Below, piece after piece: positions 1 to 6,162 of a DNA stretch of 6,361 nt; positions within the stretch are counted from its first letter, which is position 1; every line of letters begins with the position of its first letter. The notes beneath the pieces are model-generated. The model made no database searches. It was not told the DNA's origin and was given only the letters and a program-made list of their open reading frames with translations. A program made the position numbers and the translations under genes. The DNA is from Alphaproteobacteria bacterium. Lineage in GTDB: Bacteria; Pseudomonadota; Alphaproteobacteria; CBDBCS01; JAHZLG01. The stretch is taken from NCBI GenBank assembly GCA_022599995.1, contig JAHZLG010000065.1:1-6361 (forward strand), given 5' to 3'.

Positions 1-3000
1 AATGTTGAAGGCGTCGTTGCCACGGGTCGAAATGAAGAAGAGTGCATCGTCGCCATAGCTCCCATCAACGAAGCGGAAGGTGTCATCGCCCACAACCAGG
101 AAATCATGGCCAGGGGCTCCCAAGAGAATGTCGCGCCCGCCATTGCCCTCGATCCGAAGCCCCGCTGCGAGCTGTGCTGCCGTGAGGGAGGTGTCCAAAG
201 CAGGGGCAAGGATATTTGCCGCGCTGTCACCCGCATAGGTAAATCCCGACTCAACGACCGCCTGATTGAGCGCAAAATAATCATCGCCCGACAAAACCAC
301 GTGGCTGCCGCCCAGCATGCCACTGAGGTCAACCGCAGGGGCTTGAAACAACAAGTCATGCAGTCCATCGCCGTCAACATCGCCCAACGCCCGGATAATG
401 CTGGCGAAGTCAGTGTCTTGCGCTGCAGCCATTTGATCTGCGGGGCTCGCGTGGCCATCGTTCGCGGCGAAAAAGACCCCATCGTGGTAGGTGAAATCGG
501 TGCTCAGATCGATGAGATGGGTTCTGCGCTCGGTCAGGTCGGCAAGGGTCGTGGTGGTTATTGCTCCAAAATCTCCCCCTAATGCGTGGAATTCTCCCTC
601 CGAATAAAACACAATGGCCAGCCGATTGGCGGCATCCCCGTCGGTTTCTGCCATGGCAATGGCAAGGTCGCCATAGCCGTCACCATTGTGATCACCGATG
701 CCAATAACGGTGCGTCCAAACCCGGCATTGTCAGCCGTCGACGCCGGATCATGAGGCACGATGGTGAGCCCGTCTTCGGCGGCAATCTGGGCAAGGTTGG
801 TCGTCTCGCCGAGCGCAAAATCGTTCCTGCCAAACAAGACATAAATACTGCCACTATCGCCCCCAGATCCCACCGTTGCCCCCGCCGTACTTAGCACCCC
901 GTCACGGCTAACAGACTCCTCGGCCGTTTCCGGTGCACCGTTGATCACGGTGAAAACAAGGTCATCATATCCATCGCGGTTAATGTCTCCTGCCGCGACA
1001 ACCTGCCCATTGGAGATCGCATAAGAAGCACTGCTCGACTCGTTCACCACCGCATCGGCGTGAATGTGAAATCCAAGCGGCGACAAGTCGGCAATGTCGA
1101 TGGCCACACGCGCCGCGCCCGTCTCGGCAAGATCATCAACGATGCTTGTGTCGAGCTCCTCGCGCAAAAGAACGGGGTCAGAAAAATCGCGTCCCAACAG
1201 CACAAATCCGCCCGCCTGAACAAGGGCATCAACCTTCTGTGCCGTACCGTCTTTGTCATAGGAAGCTTCCGCAACAAGGTGGTAACCAAGGGCAATGTCA
1301 TCAAAGCCGTCGCCGTTAATGTCCCCGAGCTGCGTCACCTCCCCCGACAGCGCCGCCAACCCGAAATCCGTATCGCTCGAAGTGCCCGGAGTCCCATCCT
1401 TGCCATAGCTCAACCGGATTACCCCCGAGGTTGCCGATGGATTCACGTAGGGCAACCCATTCGGCAGAATGTCGTAGGTGAATTGCCCCCCAAGGTAAAT
1501 ATCTACGTAGCGATTGTTTGCCCCAGTAGTTGCCTCAAACTCGCCCGATGAGACGTCAATGTTGCCGGGGATCGCGGCGACGGCAAAGTCATCGAATCCA
1601 TCACCGTTAATGTCGCCAATGCCCTGCATCGTACTGCCATAGCCATTCGATGCCTGATGGCCCGTGATGACAAGCCCCTCTTGGTCGGTGATGTCGGCAA
1701 GACGCAAGACGCGAATGTCATAGGTTTGATCCTCCTCCCCTTCTTGCTGGGCGGTTGTTGTGACCGAACCCAAGGTGCCCAAATCGTTGTTGCCAAAGAA
1801 AAGATAGCCAGCAACCGCACTGCTTGTGTCTGCCGTGCCGCGCGCAACAAAAAAGTCGTCAATATTATCGCCATTCGTATCACCTGCAGCGGTAATCCGA
1901 AATGAACCCACCTGTGCGGCCGCATCGCCCGGCAGTACGCCGAACGCCTCGGCGACCCCTTCGATGATAAGACCTTGATCGGCAGACGGTAACGCAATGG
2001 CCGATAGATCAGACTCTGTAAGCAGGACACGATCGCCAAACAGGATATACAGCCTGCCGGTCTCACCCGCGAATCCCGTGTATGTCGGGTCTAAGACGGC
2101 TATGTCGTCGTAGCCGTCATTGTTGACATCGCCAATCGCCCCTACGATGGCAGGAGAAGCCTGTGCTTGGTTGTCATCCGCTTGCGCGGCAATTCGAATG
2201 GTGCCTGTCCGGTCGATGTGATCGGCGACGCGACGTTGCTCGGTCGTATCGATAAGCACCAACTCATACTGGATGGCTTGGCCAGCGTCTTCGATGTTGA
2301 TGGTGGTGCGCACCGAGCCGCGCCCCAAAACACTCACCGCTCCGGAAAATCCGACGATTGGGGTCGATTCTGTCCCTGTCTCGTGCACGAGGGTGAGGCC
2401 ACTAGGAAGGTTCTCCACCGATGTCACCGTGTAGGGCACACTGTCGCGGTCAAAGAGTTTTTCAGCAAACAGATAATCAGCAAAGGCTGCAAACGAGGCA
2501 CTTGCATCATCGTTGACAAGCTCGATACGCTGCGCGTCTTGCGTGAATTCCGGAAAGTCATTCTGGTTCGTGACCGTAATCCTGAACACGTCTGTTGCCG
2601 CCAGCAAGCCATCCGATGCCGTCACTGTAACGAGGTAAACCGCATCCTCACCTGAGCCGAGCCGCGCACCGCCGCTTGTCACCCAATCGGACCCCCAAAT
2701 GGTCGCAGGGAAGGTCTGAATGCCCAGCAATGCGCCGTTGGTCGAGAAATTGTAACTATCCGAGGCCAAGCACGGCACCTCAGGGGTGCACACATCGGTA
2801 GCACGGGTTGTCGTGATCGAAAAGGTTATCTGGTTGTTTTCGGGGTCAACAAAATAATCATGCAGGGTGAGCTGGGTCGTGAAGGGCTCGTTTTCCGAGA
2901 TCACAATATCATCAATCGCCCGAGTCAAGACAGGGGCATCGTTCAAGGACGTATCAACCACAACCACCGAGACGACCGCATTGTCCTGCTCTTCATCGAG

Positions 3001-3144
3001 GGGGGTGCGTTGACACGATGCCAATGCCATCAAGGCAAAGACAGAGCTAAACCCTTGAGCTGGGCCGTTCTTCGCCCGCTGAGCGGCTTGAGCTGCCCTG
3101 CGCAAGACAGTGCCTTGTGAAGGGGTTGGAAAGTCGAAGTGCAT
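1..3144 (-). CDS. Large FG-GAP/VCBS beta-propeller surface protein with cadherin-like and RTX-like parts (3' end outside window)
   Basis: An uninterrupted minus-strand frame of 1048 codons runs off the left edge, so the C-terminus is missing. Numbering from the ATG at 3144, there is a lipobox-like LASC at residues 41-44 after a short hydrophobic stretch. A cadherin-like domain follows (about 74-198, opening after NDAPVL and ending in ITVTNQND), with C119 and C125 perhaps forming a disulfide. A second beta-rich region spans about 199-325. Seven FG-GAP/integrin-alpha-type calcium motifs come next, with first Asp at 339, 422, 511, 608, 720, 818 and 922 (for example GDINGDGFDD), spaced 83-112 residues. 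That is the number and spacing of a seven-bladed propeller. Residues about 995-1030 (GNGGRDILLGAPGHD, then GDD) resemble degenerate RTX calcium-binding repeats. Such proteins usually act outside the cell in adhesion or matrix binding; ligand unknown. The start is uncertain: ATG 3144 lacks a clear Shine-Dalgarno, and TTG 3105 or ATG 3030 are alternatives. An in-frame stop at 3181-3183 limits upstream extension. Confidence 0.88.
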   Translation of the reverse strand, partial: MHFDFPTPSQGTVLRRAAQAAQRAKNGPAQGFSSVFALMALASCQRTPLDEEQDNAVVSVVVVDTSLNDAPVLTRAIDDIVISENEPFTTQLTLHDYFVDPENNQITFSITTTRATDVCTPEVPCLASDSYNFSTNGALLGIQTFPATIWGSDWVTSGGARLGSGEDAVYLVTVTASDGLLAATDVFRITVTNQNDFPEFTQDAQRIELVNDDASASFAAFADYLFAEKLFDRDSVPYTVTSVENLPSGLTLVHETGTESTPIVGFSGAVSVLGRGSVRTTINIEDAGQAIQYELVLIDTTEQRRVADHIDRTGTIRIAAQADDNQAQASPAIVGAIGDVNNDGYDDIAVLDPTYTGFAGETGRLYILFGDRVLLTESDLSAIALPSADQGLIIEGVAEAFGVLPGDAAAQVGSFRITAAGDTNGDNIDDFFVARGTADTSSAVAGYLFFGNNDLGTLGSVTTTAQQEGEEDQTYDIRVLRLADITDQEGLVITGHQASNGYGSTMQGIGDINGDGFDDFAVAAIPGNIDVSSGEFEATTGANNRYVDIYLGGQFTYDILPNGLPYVNPSATSGVIRLSYGKDGTPGTSSDTDFGLAALSGEVTQLGDINGDGFDDIALGYHLVAEASYDKDGTAQKVDALVQAGGFVLLGRDFSDPVLLREELDTSIVDDLAETGAARVAIDIADLSPLGFHIHADAVVNESSSASYAISNGQVVAAGDINRDGYDDLVFTVINGAPETAEESVSRDGVLSTAGATVGSGGDSGSIYVLFGRNDFALGETTNLAQIAAEDGLTIVPHDPASTADNAGFGRTVIGIGDHNGDGYGDLAIAMAETDGDAANRLAIVFYSEGEFHALGGDFGAITTTTLADLTERRTHLIDLSTDFTYHDGVFFAANDGHASPADQMAAAQDTDFASIIRALGDVDGDGLHDLLFQAPAVDLSGMLGGSHVVLSGDDYFALNQAVVESGFTYAGDSAANILAPALDTSLTAAQLAAGLRIEGNGGRDILLGAPGHDFLVVGDDTFRFVDGSYGDDALFFISTRGNDAFNI
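3010..3144 (-). other. Putative lipoprotein signal peptide of the propeller protein
   Basis: From ATG 3144 the first 44 codons give an arginine/lysine-containing n-region (R15, R16, R23, K25), then a hydrophobic run FSSVFALMALAS and Cys44. L41-A42-S43-C44 fits the lipobox pattern, so Cys44 could be lipidated after signal peptidase II cleavage. The n-region is longer than usual and alanine/glutamine-rich; a start at TTG 3105, with AAGG shortly upstream, would give a more normal signal of 31 residues. A lipid anchor fits poorly with the RTX-like repeats at the other end, which are typical of type I secretion substrates without a Sec signal, so this is a moderate-confidence call. Confidence 0.45.
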
Positions 3145-3245
3145 GAACAAAAACGCAGTGCGGAACGAGTAACGATGGTTTCACCGGTGTGCGGTACTGA
3201 CCAATGATCAGGACAAACAGCACAGCAAAGGAAATACGCAAGACG

Positions 3246-3274
3246 AGCATAGATAAGCATGCGCACAGACACAA
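3246..3274 (-). promoter_or_regulatory. Weak candidate sigma-70 promoter for the propeller protein
   Basis: On the minus strand, TTGTGT (3274-3269) is followed after 17 bases by TATGCT (3251-3246). The -10 matches the consensus at four of six positions, the -35 at three. Transcription would start near 3239 and give a leader of about 95 bases before ATG 3144. It is the best pair I found upstream of this gene, but the match is only fair. Confidence 0.22.
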
Positions 3275-3313
3275 CAATCACCCCTTGCCCCCTCTCCTCC
3301 ACACTCCCAAGCC

Positions 3314-3373
3314 GCAGGTACGTAAGACGCAGGTACGCAGGCCGCAGGCACGTAAGACGCAGGCACGCAAGCA
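3314..3373. repeat. Minisatellite, 4 x 15 bp in the divergent intergenic region
   Basis: Four tandem 15-base units begin GCAGGTACGTAAGAC, GCAGGTACGCAGGCC, GCAGGCACGTAAGAC and GCAGGCACGCAAGCA. Units 1/3 and 2/4 are most alike, so the array also reads as two diverged 30-bp units, suggesting duplication of a pair. It ends 39 bases before the -35 box of the moaD promoter. The unit is a multiple of three and lacks stops in several frames, which explains the open frames crossing it on both strands. None of these looks like a convincing gene. A role as a regulator-binding array is possible but not shown. Confidence 0.9.
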
Positions 3374-3412
3374 CGCCAAAGAGATAACCGCCATTTCTGA
3401 CTCAGCCGATCA

Positions 3413-3441
3413 TTGACACACGCAGCCTTCATTTCTATGCT
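3413..3441 (+). promoter_or_regulatory. Strong sigma-70-type promoter of moaD
   Basis: A perfect -35 box TTGACA (3413-3418) is followed by an ideal 17-base spacer and a -10 box TATGCT (3436-3441, four of six consensus positions). If the last base of the -10 box is position -7, transcription starts at 3448, the A of the moaD ATG. The promoter would drive moaD, moaE and probably the genes after them. Spacing and the -35 box make this the best promoter in the window. Confidence 0.7.
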
Positions 3442-3447
3442 GGAGCC

Positions 3448-3771
3448 ATGCGAATCAGGTATTTTGGTTGGATGCGTCAGTATGTCGGCGTTAGCGAAGA
3501 GGCCGTGTCTTTCGCCCATGTGCAACAGTTTCATCGCGGTGTTCCAGGCCCATTGCCCACATCATCGGCAGCCTCAACGGCACCCGATCCAGCTGGCCTC
3601 ACGGCAAGGCAAGTGGTCGATTTTCTGGTGTCGACCTCCCCGCAGCACGCGATAGCTTTTGCCGACATCACGAAACTTCGCGTCGCCGTGAACCATGAAT
3701 TTGTCGACTGGGATAGCCCGGTTAGCGTTGATGCTGAATTGGCATTTCTTCCTCCCATCACCGGCGGTTGA
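3448..3771 (+). CDS. moaD: MoaD, molybdopterin synthase small (sulfur carrier) subunit
   Basis: This 107-residue ubiquitin-fold protein carries the sulfur used to build the dithiolene of molybdopterin. Its C-terminal Gly-Gly is adenylated by MoeB and converted to a thiocarboxylate, which enters the MoaE active site. The sequence shows the family hallmarks: beta-1 MRIRYFGWMRQYVG, the late segment LRVAVNHEFVDWDSPV, and the terminal FLPPITGG with G106-G107. The family is usually about 80 residues. The excess is an insertion at about residues 24-50, rich in Pro, Ser, Thr and Ala, between the first beta-hairpin and the helix starting LTARQVVDFL. ATG 3448 is chosen because beta-1 begins there; the next in-frame ATG (residue 9) would remove it. 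GGAG at 3442-3445 is only two bases from the ATG, too close for a normal Shine-Dalgarno, in line with a leaderless message. moaE follows 14 bases later. Confidence 0.93.
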   Translation: MRIRYFGWMRQYVGVSEEAVSFAHVQQFHRGVPGPLPTSSAASTAPDPAGLTARQVVDFLVSTSPQHAIAFADITKLRVAVNHEFVDWDSPVSVDAELAFLPPITGG

Positions 3772-3785
3772 GAGAGCCCCTTGCG

Positions 3786-4379
3786 ATGAACCAAGCTGAT
3801 CGTGCACTCGACCCCCAAAAACGCGTAACGGTCTCGGCCGTCCCCCTCGAGATCGGTGCGATCATCGACCAATTCTATGCGCGGCAAACCGGCGATTGTG
3901 GTGCTATCGCCCACTTCGTCGGAAGGACGCGCGCTGACCAACCCGTGCACCTTGCCGCCGACCAAGCCGCGGCATTCCCCGGGTCACCTTCGTCAACCTC
4001 GTCAACTTCGCCAACTTCGCCAACTGCGCCAACTTCGCCTCCTGTGCCCGCGATGACTGCCCTCGAGCTCGAGCACTACCCCGGCATGACCGAAAAACGA
4101 CTCGCCGCCCTTGCCGAGGATGCCATGCACCGGTTCTCATTGCTCGATGTTGCCATTCATCATCGCGTGGGCATCGTGCCGATAGGCAACCCCATCGTGC
4201 TGGTGATCGCTGCCGCCGGCCATCGCAAATCCTCGTTGCAATCCGTCGACTTCGTGATGGACTGGCTGAAAACCGAAGCCCCCTTCTGGAAACGCACCCT
4301 GTTTGATGATGGCACATCGCAATGGGTGGAGGCCAAAGTCGAAGACCAAACCGCACGCGAAAACTGGATTCCGAGCTAA
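3786..4379 (+). CDS. moaE: MoaE, molybdopterin synthase large (catalytic) subunit, with repeat insertion
   Basis: This 197-residue protein is the catalytic subunit that, with thiocarboxylated MoaD, converts cyclic pyranopterin monophosphate to molybdopterin in the cytoplasm. Visible family motifs are GAIAHFVGRTR (residues 39-49, R49 in the conserved loop), LELEHYPGMTEK (93-104), HRVGIVPIG (126-134), GHRKSS (145-150) and WLKTEAPFWKR (160-170). H146, R147, K162 and K169 correspond to the active-site His-Arg and the two lysines of E. coli MoaE (Lys119, Lys126), so it should be active. The family is normally near 150 residues. The extra length is a roughly 40-residue insertion (about 50-90) containing a Ser/Thr/Pro repeat, plus a longer N-terminus. 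ATG 3786 is preferred because AGAGAG lies nine bases upstream; an in-frame TTG at 3768 overlapping the moaD stop is possible but less likely. Confidence 0.93.
   Translation: MNQADRALDPQKRVTVSAVPLEIGAIIDQFYARQTGDCGAIAHFVGRTRADQPVHLAADQAAAFPGSPSSTSSTSPTSPTAPTSPPVPAMTALELEHYPGMTEKRLAALAEDAMHRFSLLDVAIHHRVGIVPIGNPIVLVIAAAGHRKSSLQSVDFVMDWLKTEAPFWKRTLFDDGTSQWVEAKVEDQTARENWIPS
3984..4037 (+). repeat. In-frame 9-bp tandem repeat within moaE (6 units)
   Basis: Six 9-base units run in phase with the codons: TCACCTTCG, TCAACCTCG, TCAACTTCG, CCAACTTCG, CCAACTGCG, CCAACTTCG. They encode (S/P)-(T/P/S)-(S/A) triplets at residues 67-84. Because the unit is nine bases, gain or loss of copies keeps the frame. 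The block lies in the loop between the conserved VGRTR and LEHYPGM motifs, so the fold can probably tolerate it as a flexible linker. Confidence 0.92.
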
Positions 4380-4429
4380 GCTCCTTTTTCATGATACCAG
4401 CACGAAGAGTCACCCAAGATGAGACAAAC

Positions 4430-6160
4430 ATGACCGCAATCGATACCGTTGTGCTTTGCATACTCGATGGATGGGGGCAGTCTGAGACCCCTGCAGCTGC
4501 AGACGACGCTATTGCCGCCGCCAACACCCCAAGTATCGATCGACTGGCCTGTGAGGCGGACTGTGCCTTCCTAGATGCCGCAGGCGAGCCCGTGGGGTTG
4601 CCACACGGCCAACAGGGTAACTCTGAGGTCGGGCACATGACCATCGGAACCGGGCGATTAATCCCAAGCGAGCTGAACCGCATTTCGACGGCACTCTCAC
4701 CCGACTTCATCGCCGCCGAGCCGGTTATCGCCTCCCTCAGCGACAGGTTATGTCAGTTGCGTGCAACCGGTGTCACGCGGTTGCACCTATTCGGCTTGTT
4801 CTCGAAGGGGGGGGTGCACGCCCATATCGATCACGCCACCGCCCTCGCCTCCTATTTTGCCTCGCAAGGCATCGAGATTCTGCTGCATGTCGTAACCGAT
4901 GGACGCGACACGCCGCCACGTGCCGCTTTGGCTGAGATGGCCGAGACGATTGTTCCGCTCGTGGAGGCCTATCCAAACATTCACGTTGCCACGATCTGCG
5001 GTCGCTATTATGCCATGGACCGCGACAAAAACTATGATCGGCACCACAACGCCATGCGCGCCATCACGGAGCCAGTCATCAACCTCAGGGAACAAAACAC
5101 CGGAGATGCCCTCGACCAAGGGGGGATCGATCATTTCGCGACCCTAAGCGAGGCAATTCAAGCCAGTTACGCCAACAACCTCTCGGATGAATTTATCCCT
5201 CCGGCACGCATCGGGGAATATGGCACCGAGCAAATGCCCGCACTAGGTCAGGCGAAAAGGCAAGGGCGGGGGCACGATGCCTTCCTTTGCGTGAATTTTC
5301 GCGCTGACCGAGCCCGCCAAATCATGACATTGCTGTTTGACCCCGATCCAAGCGACCTGCCTGATATGTTGCCTCCCCGGTTTCCGACGGTGCGCAGCAA
5401 CATCGCCGACGGGCACCTGCCGGCATCTCACCCCCTTGCCTATATTGGCACGATGTCGTCCTACTCCGAGCGGCTAGATTCGATTGCGCCCCCGCTCTTC
5501 CTTGCCCAACGCCCGACGATGGGGCTGGGCGAATGCCTTGCCAACGCCGGACACAAGCAGTTCCGCGCCGCCGAGACCGAAAAATATGCTCACGTGACTT
5601 TCTTCTTCAATGGCGGCAAGGAACAGCCATGGGAGGGCGAAGAGCGATGCTTAGTCCCAACGCCGAAGGTGGCGACCTACGATCTGCTGCCGGAGATGGC
5701 CGCTGCGGAAGTGGCATCGAAGGTGATTGCTGCCGTCCAAGAACAGGCCTACCGGCTGGTTGTGGTGAATTTTGCCAACACAGACATGGTGGGGCACACC
5801 GGGAAATTCGATGCGGCCGTCCGTGCCGTTGAGGCAGTCGATGATGCCATCGGGCGCATCCTTCGCGCTATTGATGCCGAGGTTGCGGATGGTGCTGGGG
5901 AAAAAAGGTCAGTCGGGCTCTTGGTGACGGCCGATCACGGTAACGCCGAAAAGATGGGCACGAGCGATAAGCCGCATACCTCGCACACCGCGAACAAGGT
6001 TCCTTTTTGGCTTACCGTGCGGTCATCAGAGGCGAACGATGGCGTGACTCCCCCTCGGCTTGCCGCGTCCGAAGGATCGCTAGCCGATATTGCGCCAACA
6101 ATACTGAGGTTGCTCGGCATCGAACAACCTCACGAAATGGATGGGAAATCGCTGGTTTGA
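4430..6160 (+). CDS. gpmI: 2,3-bisphosphoglycerate-independent phosphoglycerate mutase
   Basis: This 576-residue alkaline-phosphatase-superfamily enzyme interconverts 3- and 2-phosphoglycerate in glycolysis and gluconeogenesis through a phosphoserine intermediate and two metal ions, usually manganese. Motifs in order: ILDGWG (D13, metal), GQQGNSEVGHMTIGTGR (S65, the phosphorylated serine), LFGLFSKGGVHAHIDH (120-135), VTDGRDTPPRAA (155-166), GRYYAMDRDKNYDR (191-204), NFRADRAR (289-296), ETEKYAHVTFFFNGG (382-396), PTPKVATYDL (410-419), NTDMVGHTG (D452, H456), TADHGNAE (D502, H503) and HTSHT (H519). All expected catalytic and metal residues are present. The usual length is about 510; the excess is spread over loops, notably about 300-380, 484-496 and 530-545. 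ATG 4430 is chosen because the protein then starts directly before beta-1; the frame is open further upstream (ATG 4391 and into moaE), but those residues are not conserved-looking. The ribosome binding site is weak. The stop is two bases before the next gene. Confidence 0.97.
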   Translation: MTAIDTVVLCILDGWGQSETPAAADDAIAAANTPSIDRLACEADCAFLDAAGEPVGLPHGQQGNSEVGHMTIGTGRLIPSELNRISTALSPDFIAAEPVIASLSDRLCQLRATGVTRLHLFGLFSKGGVHAHIDHATALASYFASQGIEILLHVVTDGRDTPPRAALAEMAETIVPLVEAYPNIHVATICGRYYAMDRDKNYDRHHNAMRAITEPVINLREQNTGDALDQGGIDHFATLSEAIQASYANNLSDEFIPPARIGEYGTEQMPALGQAKRQGRGHDAFLCVNFRADRARQIMTLLFDPDPSDLPDMLPPRFPTVRSNIADGHLPASHPLAYIGTMSSYSERLDSIAPPLFLAQRPTMGLGECLANAGHKQFRAAETEKYAHVTFFFNGGKEQPWEGEERCLVPTPKVATYDLLPEMAAAEVASKVIAAVQEQAYRLVVVNFANTDMVGHTGKFDAAVRAVEAVDDAIGRILRAIDAEVADGAGEKRSVGLLVTADHGNAEKMGTSDKPHTSHTANKVPFWLTVRSSEANDGVTPPRLAASEGSLADIAPTILRLLGIEQPHEMDGKSLV

Positions 6161-6162
6161 CT

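Larger units (their letters stand above)
3145..3447. other. Divergent intergenic region
   Basis: About 300 bases lie between the start of the minus-strand propeller gene and moaD. They hold the 15-bp minisatellite, the moaD promoter and a weak minus-strand promoter candidate. I see no RNA gene, riboswitch-like structure or terminator here. Short open frames exist (3204-3416 plus, very basic; 3047-3250 minus, with a hydrophobic stretch) but neither has a clear ribosome binding site or a recognisable family. Confidence 0.7.

Noticed and set aside
106..2655. Several plus-strand open frames (106-582, 586-894, 1060-1551, 2167-2655)
   Set aside because: They lie opposite the minus-strand propeller gene, whose frame shows repeated, recognisable calcium-binding motifs. 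Their own translations show no family features.
3194..3212. Small inverted repeat CTGA...TCAG in the divergent intergenic region
   Set aside because: The arms are only four bases and such matches occur by chance; no operator can be supported.
3047..3250. Minus-strand frame with a hydrophobic stretch (LRISFAVLFVLIIG) that could be a small membrane protein
   Set aside because: It overlaps the start of the propeller gene in another frame, lacks a ribosome binding site and resembles nothing known to me. It remains a weak possibility.
3204..3416. Plus-strand 70-residue basic open frame crossing the minisatellite, with repeated RKTQ-like segments
   Set aside because: The basic repeat comes from the 15-bp minisatellite being a multiple of three. 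There is no Shine-Dalgarno, and its stop codon lies inside the moaD -35 box.
3768..3785. TTG start for moaE overlapping the moaD stop
   Set aside because: The ATG at 3786 has AGAGAG at good spacing, and the extra six residues are not part of the conserved MoaE fold.
4373..4390. GAGC-TAA-GCTC hairpin followed by five T at the moaE stop, a possible terminator
   Set aside because: The stem has only four base pairs and the T run is short, so strong termination is unlikely; the next gene is only 50 bases away.
3904..4710. Minus-strand 268-codon open frame across moaE and gpmI
   Set aside because: It is antisense to two well-supported genes, is rich in Arg/Ser/Ala as expected for a shadow of GC-rich coding DNA, and crosses the moaE repeat.
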